Assembly (NCBI RefSeq): GCF_005938625.1
Contig: NZ_VCNJ01000002.1
Location: 1 to 64,000, forward strand
Direction of reading: 5' to 3'
Origin: Pseudomonas fluorescens
GTDB taxonomy: Bacteria > Pseudomonadota > Gammaproteobacteria > Pseudomonadales > Pseudomonadaceae
DNA: 64,000 nucleotides
The notes under the pieces were generated by a model. That model saw nothing but the letters and a program-made list of their open reading frames with translations, ran no database searches and had not been told where the DNA came from. Position numbers and translations under genes: made by a program. This document shows positions 1 through 8,242 of this stretch, piece after piece. Position 1 is the first letter of the stretch. Each line of letters opens with the position of its first letter.

Positions 1-566
1 GCGAGCAACCAAACACCAGTCGCCGCCGAAGCCGCACCTGCAAGGCGCACCAACGGTGCAGCCGCCTGAGGCAGAAAACGCACCACGGCATAACCCGCTG
101 CATGCAGTGCAGCAGTCGCGGCCACAAAACCCGCCGCATACGCCCAAGGGCTGCTCATGTCCGGCAGTTCCAAGCCATGCGCCACACCGTGGAACAACGC
201 AAACACCGCCGTCGCTACCACCGCCATTACCAGCGGCGGACGCACCGCGAGCGCCACGGCCAGACCCAACGCCAGCACTGACGCAGCAATCCCGCTTTCC
301 AGCGCTGGCAATTGCAGCCCTTCGAACCCGAGCATGCCGCCAATCAGCATGGTGCCGACAAACGTGCACGGCAGCGCCCAACGCGCCGCGCCTTGTTGTT
401 GCGCGGCCCACAAGCCAACAGCCACCATCGCCAGTAAATGGTCGAGGCCGCCGATCGGATGGCTGATGCCGGCGACCAGACCGCTGTCGCCATGCCCCGG
501 GTGAGCGAAGGCCAATGCCGGAGTCAGCAGCAGCGCCACAGCGCTAAGAATTCGTTTGAGTGTCAT
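1..566 (-). CDS. ureJ: HupE/UreJ family membrane protein (3' end outside window)
   Basis: HupE/UreJ proteins are small polytopic inner-membrane proteins thought to supply nickel to urease or hydrogenase. The reading frame starts at the ATG at 566-564 and runs off the left edge, so the C-terminus is missing. An N-terminal signal-like segment ends in ALAFA, followed by the histidine-containing motif HPGHGD and then GGLDHLLAM, a family hallmark. Alternating hydrophobic helices follow, and a FHGVAHG motif is visible in the middle. It lies 28 bases downstream of ureG in the same direction, which supports a role in urease nickel supply. Confidence 0.85.
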   Translation of the reverse strand, partial: MTLKRILSAVALLLTPALAFAHPGHGDSGLVAGISHPIGGLDHLLAMVAVGLWAAQQQGAARWALPCTFVGTMLIGGMLGFEGLQLPALESGIAASVLALGLAVALAVRPPLVMAVVATAVFALFHGVAHGLELPDMSSPWAYAAGFVAATAALHAAGYAVVRFLPQAAAPLVRLAGAASAATGVWLL

Positions 567-593
567 GAATAAGCTTCCTTGTTGATCAGTGAA

Positions 594-1208
594 TCAGGCT
601 GCAGTCAGCAGGCCCTGGCGTTCGATGAAGGCGATGATTTGCTCAAGACCCTGACCGGTTTTCTGGTTGCTGAAAACGAACGGCTTGCCGTTGCGCATGC
701 GTTTGGTGTCGCTGTCCATCATTTCCAGCGAAGCGCCTACCAGCGGTGCAAGGTCGATCTTGTTGATCACCAGCAAGTCGGACTTGCAGATGCCAGGCCC
801 GCCCTTGCGCGGCAGCTTGTCGCCGGCCGAGACATCGATCACGTAAATGGTCAGGTCGGACAGTTCCGGGCTGAAGGTCGCCGAAAGGTTGTCGCCGCCG
901 GATTCCACCAGAATCAGATCCAGCCCCGGAAAGCGCCGGTTCAGTTGATCCACCGCTTCAAGGTTGATCGAGGCGTCTTCACGGATCGCCGTGTGCGGGC
1001 AGCCACCGGTTTCCACGCCGATGATCCGCTCGGGGGCGAGGGCTTCATTGCGCACGAGAAAATCGGCGTCTTCGCGGGTGTAGATATCGTTGGTGACCAC
1101 GGCGAGGTTGTAGCGCTCGCGCAGGGCCAGGCACAGGGCCAGGGTCAACGCGGTTTTGCCGGAACCGACCGGGCCGCCGATGCCGACGCGCAGAGGTTGT
1201 GTGTTCAT
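594..1208 (-). CDS. ureG: Urease accessory GTPase UreG
   Basis: UreG is the cytoplasmic SIMIBI-class GTPase that drives GTP-dependent nickel insertion into apo-urease with UreD, UreF and UreE. The product is 204 residues, the normal family length. The P-loop GGPVGSGKT lies near residues 9-17, followed by the metal-binding [10 protein letters not shown] segment and the guanine-specificity NKID motif. A longer open frame exists upstream, but the ATG at 1208 is preceded by AGGAG eight bases away and gives the canonical N-terminus MNTQPLRVG. It follows ureF by 11 bases and is probably co-transcribed with ureE and ureF. Confidence 0.97.
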   Translation of the reverse strand: MNTQPLRVGIGGPVGSGKTALTLALCLALRERYNLAVVTNDIYTREDADFLVRNEALAPERIIGVETGGCPHTAIREDASINLEAVDQLNRRFPGLDLILVESGGDNLSATFSPELSDLTIYVIDVSAGDKLPRKGGPGICKSDLLVINKIDLAPLVGASLEMMDSDTKRMRNGKPFVFSNQKTGQGLEQIIAFIERQGLLTAA

Positions 1209-1219
1209 GGTTGTTTCTC

Positions 1220-1894
1220 CTAAGAGCGGAAGAGACGGCTGTACTGGCGCTCGTGGGCCATGCACGCCAGGGACAGGCCGAACGCGGCACTGCCCATGTG
1301 TTCGGGATTGATTCGGGTTGCGTCCTGCTGCGCTTGTTGCAACAGCGGCAGCAGCTCGCTGGTCAGGCGTTGCGCGGCTTGCTGGCCCAGTGGCAGGGTT
1401 TTCATCAACACCGCGAGCTGGTTTTCCAGCCAGCTCCACAGCCACGCGGCGAGGGCGTCTTGTGGGCTGATGCCCCAGGCGCGTGCTGCCAGCGCCCAGC
1501 ACAGGGCCAGGTGCGGTTCAGTACATTGATCGAGAAAGTCGCGTGCCGGTGCGTCGAATTCAGGCAAACCGCTGAGCAATTGCTGCAACGAATAGCCCAT
1601 CTGCCGGCTCTCCAGATGCAACTCGCGCGTCTCGCGGCTGGCGCGATGGCTTTCGCACAGAATCTGCAACTCGGCCCATTGTTCATCCGCCGCCGCTTGG
1701 CAATGGGCGAGCAGCAGTGGCGCCTCGAAGCGGGCGAGGTTGAGCAACAATTGATCGCTGATCCAGCGCCGGGCATTGTCCGGGTTGTTCACGCGGCCGT
1801 TATCCACCGCCATTTCCAGGCCTTGCGAATAGCTGTAGCCGCCAATCGGCAATTGCGGACTGGCCAGGCGCAGCAGCGCCCAGGCCGGATTCAC
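1220..1894 (-). CDS. ureF: Urease accessory protein UreF
   Basis: UreF is the all-helical protein that bridges UreD and UreG in the urease activation complex. The product is 224 residues, matching the family. The conserved N-terminal segment [16 protein letters not shown] is present, and the helical body ends in an arginine-containing tail (RQYSRLFRS). The start is a GTG at 1894-1892. It overlaps the ureE stop as GTGA, indicating translational coupling. UreG follows after 11 bases. Confidence 0.95.
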   Translation of the reverse strand: MNPAWALLRLASPQLPIGGYSYSQGLEMAVDNGRVNNPDNARRWISDQLLLNLARFEAPLLLAHCQAAADEQWAELQILCESHRASRETRELHLESRQMGYSLQQLLSGLPEFDAPARDFLDQCTEPHLALCWALAARAWGISPQDALAAWLWSWLENQLAVLMKTLPLGQQAAQRLTSELLPLLQQAQQDATRINPEHMGSAAFGLSLACMAHERQYSRLFRS

Positions 1895-2391
1895 AGGCGT
1901 ACGCCGAACTGATGGAGTTTCGGCGCGTAGTTGAAGTCTTCGTCGCCGTGGCGTGAATGATGATGGCCGCCGCCATAGGCACCGTGTTCCGGCTGGAATG
2001 GCGCTTCAATGTCTTCAACCTGTGCGCCGAGTTGTTCGAGCATGGCTTTGAGCACGTAATCGTCGAGCAAGCGCAGCCAGCCATCGCCGACTTGCAGGGC
2101 GACATGACGGTTACCCAAGTGATAAGCGGCGCGGGTCAGTTCGAAGGCATTGGCGCAGGTGACGTGCAGCAATTGCTCGGGGCGGGCGCAGACGCGGACG
2201 ATGCGCCCGTCTTCGGCCTGCAGGCATTCGCCGTCAAACAGTGGCGGCTGACCGCGCTCCAAAAACAACCCGACGTCTTCGCCCTCGGCACTGAAACAGC
2301 GCAAACGGCTTTTGCTCCGCGCTTCGAAGGTCAGGTGCAACTCGGCGGCCCAGACGGGTTGAGGGTCGATTCTGCGGTGAATCACCAGCAT
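1891..2391 (-). CDS. ureE: Urease nickel metallochaperone UreE
   Basis: UreE binds Ni(II) and hands it to the UreG-containing activation complex. The 166-residue product has the peptide-binding N-terminal domain (residues 1-70) and a ferredoxin-like metal-binding domain. The family motif YHLGNRHVALQ, with the conserved metal-ligand histidine, lies near residue 92. The C-terminus carries a short histidine cluster (HHHSRH), far shorter than the Klebsiella His tail. It is the first gene of ureE-F-G-J. This set is separated from the structural urease genes by about 14 kb of unrelated DNA. Confidence 0.96.
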   Translation of the reverse strand: MLVIHRRIDPQPVWAAELHLTFEARSKSRLRCFSAEGEDVGLFLERGQPPLFDGECLQAEDGRIVRVCARPEQLLHVTCANAFELTRAAYHLGNRHVALQVGDGWLRLLDDYVLKAMLEQLGAQVEDIEAPFQPEHGAYGGGHHHSRHGDEDFNYAPKLHQFGVRL

Positions 2392-2572
2392 CGGAAAGCT
2401 TCCAGCTATGGACGATACTCTGGCTAGAGCAAGGGCCTTGCCAATCGGACGAGATGTAGGAAATCCCTGTCGGAGCGTAGTGGATGTTTCAAGATGTTGC
2501 GGGAATATGGAAGGTTTTGGTGCGTGAAGATTTTTTTATGCACCAATTGGAGGCCGATGCGCCGAACCAAAT

Positions 2573-2676
2573 GTGGGAGCGACGGTGCGACGATTCGACT
2601 TGCTCGCGAAAGCGGTGGGTCAGTGATTTAGAAGTCGGCTGACACGACGCCTTCGCGAGCAAGCTCGCTCCCACAG
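2573..2676. repeat. REP-type inverted repeat (GCGAGCAAGCTCGC family)
   Basis: Between ureE and the next gene, a copy of the GTGGGAGCG...CTTGCTCGCGAA repeat faces an opposite copy (TTCGCGAGCAAGCTCGCTCC). The left arm is degenerate, interrupted by a short insertion. Further copies of this family occur near 12.45 kb and 28.7 kb. The rest of the 2392-2707 gap shows no credible gene. Confidence 0.8.
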
Positions 2677-2707
2677 GGGATTTGGTCTGGGCTGAAATAA
2701 AGGACGG

Positions 2708-3340
2708 TTATTCGGTACTGCCCAGGCCTTGCCAGTGCTTGAGGCCAATAAAGATAAAGCGCAGTTGCTGGGTGATCTTCGCCTGTGGCGTCAGATGCTC
2801 CGGCAGCGCTTCAGCGGGCGGGTCGATGATGTCGGGGAGGGTGGCGAATACCGATTTGACGATCAGGTCAGCCATCACGCTCAAACCTGCGGCATCCAGA
2901 TGCTGAAGCTTGGGCATCATCGTCAGGTCAGCCGCCAGGTCGGAACTGATGTTCTCGCGCAACCGGCCGATCGCCTGACGCACCGGCAGCGAACCGCCGT
3001 ATTGCTCACGGGCAAGAAACAGGAATTGCGAGCGATTGGCGCTGACCACGTCGAGGAAGATCCGCACTGAAGCATCGATGATGCCGCCCATGACGAATTC
3101 GTTGTGCCGTACCAAACGGATGGTTTCGCGGAAGGTCTGGCCGACTTCGCTGACCAGTACCAGGCCCAGCTCATCCATATCGGCAAAATGCCTGTAGAAA
3201 CCGGTGGGCACGATCCCGGCGGTTTTGGTCACTTCGCGCAGGCTCAGGCTGCCGAATCCTCGGCCGCTTTCCATTAGGTGGCGGGCAGCGTCCATCAAGG
3301 CGTTGCGGGTCTGTTGTTTCTGTTCGGCGCGGGGCAGCAT
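2708..3340 (-). CDS. desT: TetR-family fatty-acid desaturation regulator, DesT/FabR type
   Basis: This 210-residue TetR repressor closely resembles E. coli FabR and Pseudomonas DesT, which sense the saturated/unsaturated acyl-CoA balance and control desaturase or unsaturated-fatty-acid genes. The DNA-binding helix-turn-helix is visible as SLSLREVTKTAGIVPTGFYRHF (written here across its core, residues about 36-56), followed by the family-typical DMDELGLVLV. The start at 3340 was chosen over an in-frame ATG 12 codons upstream because it gives the conserved MLPRAEQKQQTR N-terminus. As in P. aeruginosa it lies beside ureE, but no desaturase genes flank it here. Confidence 0.8.
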   Translation of the reverse strand: MLPRAEQKQQTRNALMDAARHLMESGRGFGSLSLREVTKTAGIVPTGFYRHFADMDELGLVLVSEVGQTFRETIRLVRHNEFVMGGIIDASVRIFLDVVSANRSQFLFLAREQYGGSLPVRQAIGRLRENISSDLAADLTMMPKLQHLDAAGLSVMADLIVKSVFATLPDIIDPPAEALPEHLTPQAKITQQLRFIFIGLKHWQGLGSTE

Positions 3341-3448
3341 CGCAGGGTGTGTTCTTTGGCAGGACAAGCGCCGCACTCTAGCAAATCGGCTTTGTCTGCG
3401 TCGAACGGGAGGGCATGCAGCGAAAGATTTTATCGGGCCGGAAAAGTC

Positions 3449-3480
3449 AAAAGCCCAATCCGGTGATTGGGCTTTTTTTC
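3449..3480 (-). terminator. Rho-independent terminator
   Basis: AAGCCCAAT and ATTGGGCTT form a 9-bp stem around a short CGG-centred loop, with T-runs on both sides, so it can act in either direction. It lies 16 bases beyond the stop of the repeat protein gene and separates it from desT. Confidence 0.85.
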
Positions 3481-3495
3481 GAGGCCGCCATGGGC

Positions 3496-3963
3496 TTAGC
3501 TCAAGGCGCTGTTGCGTTCGATTACACGGTCACCACCACCTTCGGCAAGGGTTTGGCCTTGTGGAGTGCGGTCGCCGCCATCAGAAGCCAGGGTTTGGCC
3601 TTGTGGGGTGCGGTCGCCGCCGTCAGATGCCAGGGTTTGGCCTTGTGGAGTGCGGTCGCCGCCATCGGAAGCCAGGGTTTGGCCTTGTGGAGTGCGGTCG
3701 CCACCGTCGGCCGCCAGGGTCTGACCTTGTGGAGTCTTGTCGTAGCCGTCTTGAACCAGACCTTTCTCTTCCAGACGATCACGGCCGCCTTCAGCCAGGG
3801 TCTGACCTTGTGGAGTGCGGTCGCCACCATCAGCGGCTACGGTTTGGCTGAATACCGAGTGGCTGGATTTCACTTGCGGGGTAGCCTGATCGGCAGCGGG
3901 CAGGGCGAAAGCAGTGCTGGCTAGCATCGACAGGGTAAGGCTGAGCAGTAATTGGCGTTTCAT
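3496..3963 (-). CDS. Secreted 14-residue tandem-repeat protein, function unknown
   Basis: A 155-residue product begins with a clear Sec signal peptide (MKRQLLLSLTLSMLASTAFA, cleavage near residue 20). The rest is largely a repeat with unit GDRTPQGQTLASDG. Six copies of TPQGQTLA are present, one separated from the others by a degenerate unit (RDRLEEKGLVQDG). The C-terminus ends GGGDRVIERNSALS. The start at 3963 is set by AAGGAG eight to nine bases upstream; an open frame extends further but has no ribosome-binding site. Similar small repeat proteins occur in Pseudomonas, but I know no demonstrated function. An exported structural or surface role is only a guess. Confidence 0.8.
   Translation of the reverse strand: MKRQLLLSLTLSMLASTAFALPAADQATPQVKSSHSVFSQTVAADGGDRTPQGQTLAEGGRDRLEEKGLVQDGYDKTPQGQTLAADGGDRTPQGQTLASDGGDRTPQGQTLASDGGDRTPQGQTLASDGGDRTPQGQTLAEGGGDRVIERNSALS
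3550..3840 (-). repeat. 42-bp in-frame tandem repeat array
   Basis: The DNA encoding the repeat protein has a 42-bp period. The + strand string TTGGCCTTGTGGAGTGCGG recurs with starts near 3552, 3594 (one base changed), 3636 and 3678. A diverged unit lies at about 3720 and an outlying one at about 3800. The near-identity of the central units implies recent duplication or slippage. Confidence 0.85.
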
Positions 3964-4348
3964 GATGGGTTGCTCCTTGGGAGGGCGATAAAGTGGGTAC
4001 GAGGGCAATGCTACTCTCGATAAGTCGATATAAAAGTTCATAAACGCAATGGTAATAATCAACAGAATTGATTGTTCTGCCGGGAGGCTCTAGATCGCGC
4101 CTTTCCGGGCGACGGTTTTGCACCGAGGTGGGTATTTCCGACTCACTCGCGCCTCGCAAAAGTGCGGGTCGCGGTAACACTGTTCGACTGATCGGTCAGA
4201 TTTCAGGCGACTTTTTGCGTCTTATTCGACCTTTCGATTAAACCTGCGGCTGGTTTGCCAGTCGTAGATTTCATGAGGGCCGCTTTGGCCCGCCGTTTCA
4301 GCCGTACGCCGCAGTCTCTGCGTACGGTCGTGATCAGGAGCTTTGTGC
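3964..4348. other. Divergent intergenic region with an inverted repeat
   Basis: No credible gene is visible in these 385 bases between the repeat protein and the AsmA-like gene. The part nearest 4020-4075 is AT-rich and probably carries the leftward promoter. An 8-bp inverted repeat CCGTACGC/GCGTACGG (4302-4309 and 4320-4327) sits just before the ribosome-binding site of the rightward gene and could be an operator or leader hairpin. Confidence 0.4.
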
Positions 4349-6424
4349 ATGACGCGCACTGGAAAAATCTTCAGCTGGACCTTCGCCATCCTCGTGCTGC
4401 TACTGGCCGTGCTGGTATTGATCATCGTGTTCTTCGACTGGAACCGGATCAAACCGCCGCTCAACGCCAAAGTCTCGGAAGAACTGCACCGACCGTTTGC
4501 CATCAACGGCAACCTCGCGGTGATCTGGCAGCGCGAGCCGGACGAGGGCGGGTGGCGTGCGTGGGTGCCGTGGCCGCATGTGGTGGCCGAGGACTTGAGC
4601 CTGGGCAACCCGGACTGGTCGAAGAAAGCGCAGATGGTCACGCTAAAGCGCGTCGAGTTGCGTATTTCGCCTTTGGCACTGTTGGCGCAACGGGTAGTGA
4701 TTCCACGCATCGACCTGACCGAACCGAATGCCGAGTTGCAGCGCCTGGCCGACGGCCGCGCCAACTGGACGTTCAAGTTCGATCCGAAAGATCCCAATGC
4801 AGAACCCTCGAACTGGGTGGTCGACATCGGCGCCATCGGTTTCGACAAGGGCCATGTCACCCTCGACGATCAGACCCTGAAGACCAATCTTGATGTGCTG
4901 ATCGACCCACTGGGCAAGCCGATTCCCTACAGCGACATCGTTGGCGCCAAAGCCGCAAAATCCGCACAGGACAAGGGCGGCGCACCGCAGGATTATGCGT
5001 TTGCCTTGAAGGTCAAAGGCCAATACCACGGCCAGAACCTCACCGGCCAAGGCAAGATCGGCGGTCTGCTCGCCTTGCAGGACGCAAGCAAACCGTTTCC
5101 GTTGCAGGCCCAGGCGAAGATCGGCGACACCAGCATCGAACTGGCCGGCACGCTGACCGATCCGTTGAATCTCGGCGCCCTCGATCTGCGCCTGAAACTG
5201 GCCGGCGCCAGCCTCGGCAATCTTTATCCACTGACCGGCGTGACCTTGCCGGACACGCCGCCGTATGCCACCGACGGCCATTTGATTGCCAAGTTGCATG
5301 ACGCCGCCGGGGCGAAATTCACCTACGAGCAGTTCAACGGCAAGATCGGCAGCAGTGATATTCATGGCGACCTGACTTACGTCGCCAGCCAGCCACGGCC
5401 GAAACTCAGTGGCGCATTGCTCTCCAATCAATTGTTGTTCGCTGACCTTGCGCCGCTGATCGGTGCCGACTCCAATGACAAGCAAAAGGCCCGCGGCGGT
5501 GAGAGCAAACAACCGGCGGACAAGGTGCTGCCGGTAGAAGAGTTCAAGACTGATCGCTGGCGCTCGATGGACGCTGATGTCGAGTTCACCGGCAAGCGCA
5601 TCGTTCACAGCGAGAAACTGCCGTTCAACGACCTCTATACCCACCTGAAACTCAACGACGGCGAGCTCAGCCTGGAGCCGCTGCGCTTCGGCGTCGCTGG
5701 CGGCAATCTCGATGCACAGATTCGCCTCAACGGGCGCACCGAGCCGCTGGAAGGCCGGGCGAAACTGACCGCACGCCGCTTCAAGCTCAAAGAGTTGTTC
5801 CCGACCTTTGAACCGATGAAAACCAGTTTCGGGGAGCTCAACGGCGACGCCGATATCAGCGGTCGCGGCAACTCGGTGGCCAAGCTGCTCGGCGGGGCCA
5901 ACGGCAAATTGAAGATGTTGATCAACGACGGCGCGATCAGTCGTGAGTTGATGGAGCTGGCCGGGCTCAACGTCGGTAACTACGTGGTCGGCAAGATCTT
6001 TGGCGACAAGGAAGTGAAGATCAACTGCGCAGCGGCGGACTTCGATATCAAAACCGGTCTGGCCACCACGCAGCTGTTTGTCTTTGATACCGAGAACGCG
6101 ATCATCTATATCGACGGCACGGCGAACATGGCCACCGAGCAACTGGATCTGACGGTGACGCCGGAATCCAAGGGCTGGCGTTTGATTTCACTGCGTTCGC
6201 CGCTGTATGTGCGTGGCAAGTTCATCAAACCGGATGCCGGCGTGAAGGCCGTGCCGCTGATGTTGCGCGGGGCGGGGATGGTCGCGCTGGGTGTGATTGC
6301 GGCGCCGGCGGCGGGGCTGTTGGCGCTGGTGGCGCCGAGCGGTGGCGAGCCGAATCAGTGTGCGCCGTTGCTGGAGCAGATGAAGGCGGGCAAGGCGCCA
6401 GTCACCGTTAAACCCACTAAATAA
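4349..6424 (+). CDS. AsmA-family envelope protein
   Basis: The 691-residue product has one N-terminal membrane anchor (about residues 10-31, IFSWTFAILVLLLAVLVL), then a long periplasmic body typical of AsmA/YhjG-like proteins. These are now grouped with bridge-like lipid transfer proteins that move phospholipids between the membranes. The N-terminal AsmA block includes WNRIKPPLNAKVSEELHRPF. The C-terminal AsmA_2 block contains the family phrase FDTENAIIYIDGTANM followed by LDLTVTPESKG. The ATG at 4349 is preceded by AGGAG eight bases away and is preferred to the TTG two codons earlier. It is monocistronic, with no functional partner nearby. Confidence 0.85.
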   Translation: MTRTGKIFSWTFAILVLLLAVLVLIIVFFDWNRIKPPLNAKVSEELHRPFAINGNLAVIWQREPDEGGWRAWVPWPHVVAEDLSLGNPDWSKKAQMVTLKRVELRISPLALLAQRVVIPRIDLTEPNAELQRLADGRANWTFKFDPKDPNAEPSNWVVDIGAIGFDKGHVTLDDQTLKTNLDVLIDPLGKPIPYSDIVGAKAAKSAQDKGGAPQDYAFALKVKGQYHGQNLTGQGKIGGLLALQDASKPFPLQAQAKIGDTSIELAGTLTDPLNLGALDLRLKLAGASLGNLYPLTGVTLPDTPPYATDGHLIAKLHDAAGAKFTYEQFNGKIGSSDIHGDLTYVASQPRPKLSGALLSNQLLFADLAPLIGADSNDKQKARGGESKQPADKVLPVEEFKTDRWRSMDADVEFTGKRIVHSEKLPFNDLYTHLKLNDGELSLEPLRFGVAGGNLDAQIRLNGRTEPLEGRAKLTARRFKLKELFPTFEPMKTSFGELNGDADISGRGNSVAKLLGGANGKLKMLINDGAISRELMELAGLNVGNYVVGKIFGDKEVKINCAAADFDIKTGLATTQLFVFDTENAIIYIDGTANMATEQLDLTVTPESKGWRLISLRSPLYVRGKFIKPDAGVKAVPLMLRGAGMVALGVIAAPAAGLLALVAPSGGEPNQCAPLLEQMKAGKAPVTVKPTK

Positions 6425-6433
6425 GAGCCAGAG

Positions 6434-6511
6434 CAAAAGATCGCAGCCTTCGGCAGCTCCTACTTTGGAATGCATTTCCATGTAGGGGCTGCCGAAAGCT
6501 GCGATCTTTTT
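6434..6511. repeat. REP pair (GATCGCAGCCTTCGGCAGC family)
   Basis: Two inverted copies of AAAGATCGCAGCCTTCGGCAG...TCCTAC face each other across a short spacer, in the 3'-3' gap between the AsmA-like and ferritin-like genes. The same family recurs at about 7.2, 10.2, 20.4 and 61.5 kb. The hairpin could also act as a bidirectional terminator. Confidence 0.85.
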
Positions 6512-6553
6512 GCTTCTGTTGCGGCCCCTTCGCGAGCAGGCGGTTTTAATGTT

Positions 6554-7087
6554 TTACAGGTCGTTCAGAATGTCGGCCATGTCATCGGCGTGCTCTTCTT
6601 CCTGCGCCAGAATATCTTCGAAGATACGCCGCGTAGTCGGGTCTTTCTCGCCGATGTACTGGATGATTTCCCGGTAGCTGTCGATAGCGATGCGCTCGGC
6701 AACCAGGTCTTCGTAGACCATCTCTTTGAGGGTGTTGCCGGCCACGTATTGCGCGTGGGACATTTTCGACAACAGGTCGGGGTTGAATTCCGGCTCGCCG
6801 CCCAATTGAACGATGCGCTCGGCCAGACGGTCAGCGTGCTGGGCTTCTTGGGTGGCGTGTTCGAGAAACTCTTCGGCGGCCACATGGGCTTTCACGCCAT
6901 TGGCCATGAAATAGTGGCGTTTGTAGCGCAATACGCAGACCAGTTCAGTGGCCAGCGATTCATTGAGCAAGCGCAGCACCTCTTCACGGTCGGCGCTGTA
7001 GCCCTCGGTGACGGCGCCGTTTTCGACGTGTTGGCGCGCGCGGTCGCGCAGTGTTTGAACATCTGACAGATGCAGGTCGTCGCTCAT
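6554..7087 (-). CDS. Ferritin-like iron storage/detoxification protein (bacterioferritin or DPS-like)
   Basis: The 177-residue four-helix-bundle protein of the ferritin/bacterioferritin superfamily stores or oxidises iron in the cytoplasm. The di-iron ligand pattern is visible: a glutamate in NESLATELVC (helix A), an ExxH in EFLEHATQEAQHADRL (helix B), a glutamate in DLVAERIAIDSYREI (helix C) and an ExxH in AQEEEHADDMADIL (helix D). It is longer at the N-terminus than classical Bfr (about 158 residues), and I see no obvious haem-ligand methionine. It may therefore be a DPS-like ferritin rather than a haem bacterioferritin. Confidence 0.85.
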   Translation of the reverse strand: MSDDLHLSDVQTLRDRARQHVENGAVTEGYSADREEVLRLLNESLATELVCVLRYKRHYFMANGVKAHVAAEEFLEHATQEAQHADRLAERIVQLGGEPEFNPDLLSKMSHAQYVAGNTLKEMVYEDLVAERIAIDSYREIIQYIGEKDPTTRRIFEDILAQEEEHADDMADILNDL

Positions 7088-7185
7088 TTCGATCTCCTGG
7101 AGGCTAATCCGATGGGCGCCACGTTCTGCGGACGCGGTCGCTTCCTAAGCTGTGAGTCATGAGCGTTGCAAAAAGTTTTATCGGT

Positions 7186-8121
7186 TTACGCCACCCCTGC
7201 AGGAACGGCCGAAGGCTGCGATCTTGGCGCCAGCCCGGACAAAACTGCTTCGTCGCGCAACCAGGCAAAAAAAGCCCGCACCGGTGGATGCCGCTCGCGC
7301 CCCGGCACACACAATGCGCTATAGCCGGCGCCATCGACTTGAACCTCACCCTTGTATGGCACCAGCAAACCACTGACGACACTCTCCGACACCAGAATAT
7401 TGCTCGCCAGCACCAGCCCTTGCCCGGCGATTGCTGCTTGCAGTGCGTAATGCTCTTCATCGTATTCGCGGACTGCCGGTTGCTGGTTCAGCCAGTTTTC
7501 CTCGGCCTTGGCGCACCACGCTTCCCAGCCATGGGCATACAGTTTCGAGTTGTGCCAGCGCACGCTGATCAAGGTTGGTGTGCGCCGCGCGGCCAGCGCC
7601 ACTTGTTCGGGCGAGCCATATACGCCGAATGATTCATCAAACAGGCACAGACCGTAGAGGTTCGGGTAATCGTCGAGGCTGTAACGCAGCACCAGATCGA
7701 CGCTGGCGTCCTGATGCAGATCGATGACTTCGCAGTGGGTATCGAGGCGCACGTTGATGTTCGGATGCTGGGCATAAAAACGGCCGAGCCGCGGCACCAG
7801 CCACAGCGCAGCGAAGGCGGCGGTGGTCGATAGCGTCAGCATGCTGGCGTTGCGCTGCGGGCGCAGGGTGTCGACGCTTTGTGCCACTTCGAGCAGCGCA
7901 CCATGCAGACTGTGAAACAGGCGCTCGCCGCCCTCGGTCAGGCGCACCTGGCGCGGCAGGCGTTCAAACAACGCGACGCCAAGCCAGTCTTCCAGTGAAC
8001 GAATCTGATGCGAAATCGCCGTGGGCGTCACCGACAGTTCTTCGGCGGCAGCCTTGAAACTCAGCAACCGTGATGCCGATTCGAAGGCGCGCAGGGCGGT
8101 CAGGGGCAGCGAGGCAAACAT
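7186..8121 (-). CDS. LysR-family transcriptional regulator (GcvA-like)
   Basis: A 311-residue LysR regulator. The N-terminal winged helix-turn-helix contains LPLTALRAFESASRLLSFK and ELSVTPTAISHQIRSLED, followed by the substrate-binding domain with FDESFGVYGSPE. The ATG at 8121 is preferred because GGAG lies seven bases upstream; other ATGs lie 4 and 8 codons earlier. It is divergent from the azoreductase/SMR pair at 8243, which it probably regulates (inference from layout). The last ten codons (SQPSAVPAGVA) are made of REP-repeat DNA, so the C-terminus may have been extended or replaced by a repeat insertion. Confidence 0.85.
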   Translation of the reverse strand: MFASLPLTALRAFESASRLLSFKAAAEELSVTPTAISHQIRSLEDWLGVALFERLPRQVRLTEGGERLFHSLHGALLEVAQSVDTLRPQRNASMLTLSTTAAFAALWLVPRLGRFYAQHPNINVRLDTHCEVIDLHQDASVDLVLRYSLDDYPNLYGLCLFDESFGVYGSPEQVALAARRTPTLISVRWHNSKLYAHGWEAWCAKAEENWLNQQPAVREYDEEHYALQAAIAGQGLVLASNILVSESVVSGLLVPYKGEVQVDGAGYSALCVPGRERHPPVRAFFAWLRDEAVLSGLAPRSQPSAVPAGVA

Positions 8122-8242
8122 TGGAATCTCCATGGATGAAATCAATTCATCCCGACTGACTTTTGCTCATTTGAGGCTTTAGGCGTGACGCCTGCAATCT
8201 GAAGCGACACAGCCACTCAAGTCTAGCCTCAAGGAGTTTCAG

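Noticed and set aside
3550..3840. CRISPR-like array
   Set aside because: The 42-bp units are contiguous, in frame and translated as 14-residue repeats; there are no unique spacers or cas genes.
4643..6142. Long open frame opposite the AsmA-like gene, and similar long antisense frames opposite yegD, ureC, urtB, the PepSY gene, retS, purH and accC
   Set aside because: These are shadows produced by high-G+C codon bias. They show no domains, and their translations are rich in the residue patterns expected of reversed codons.
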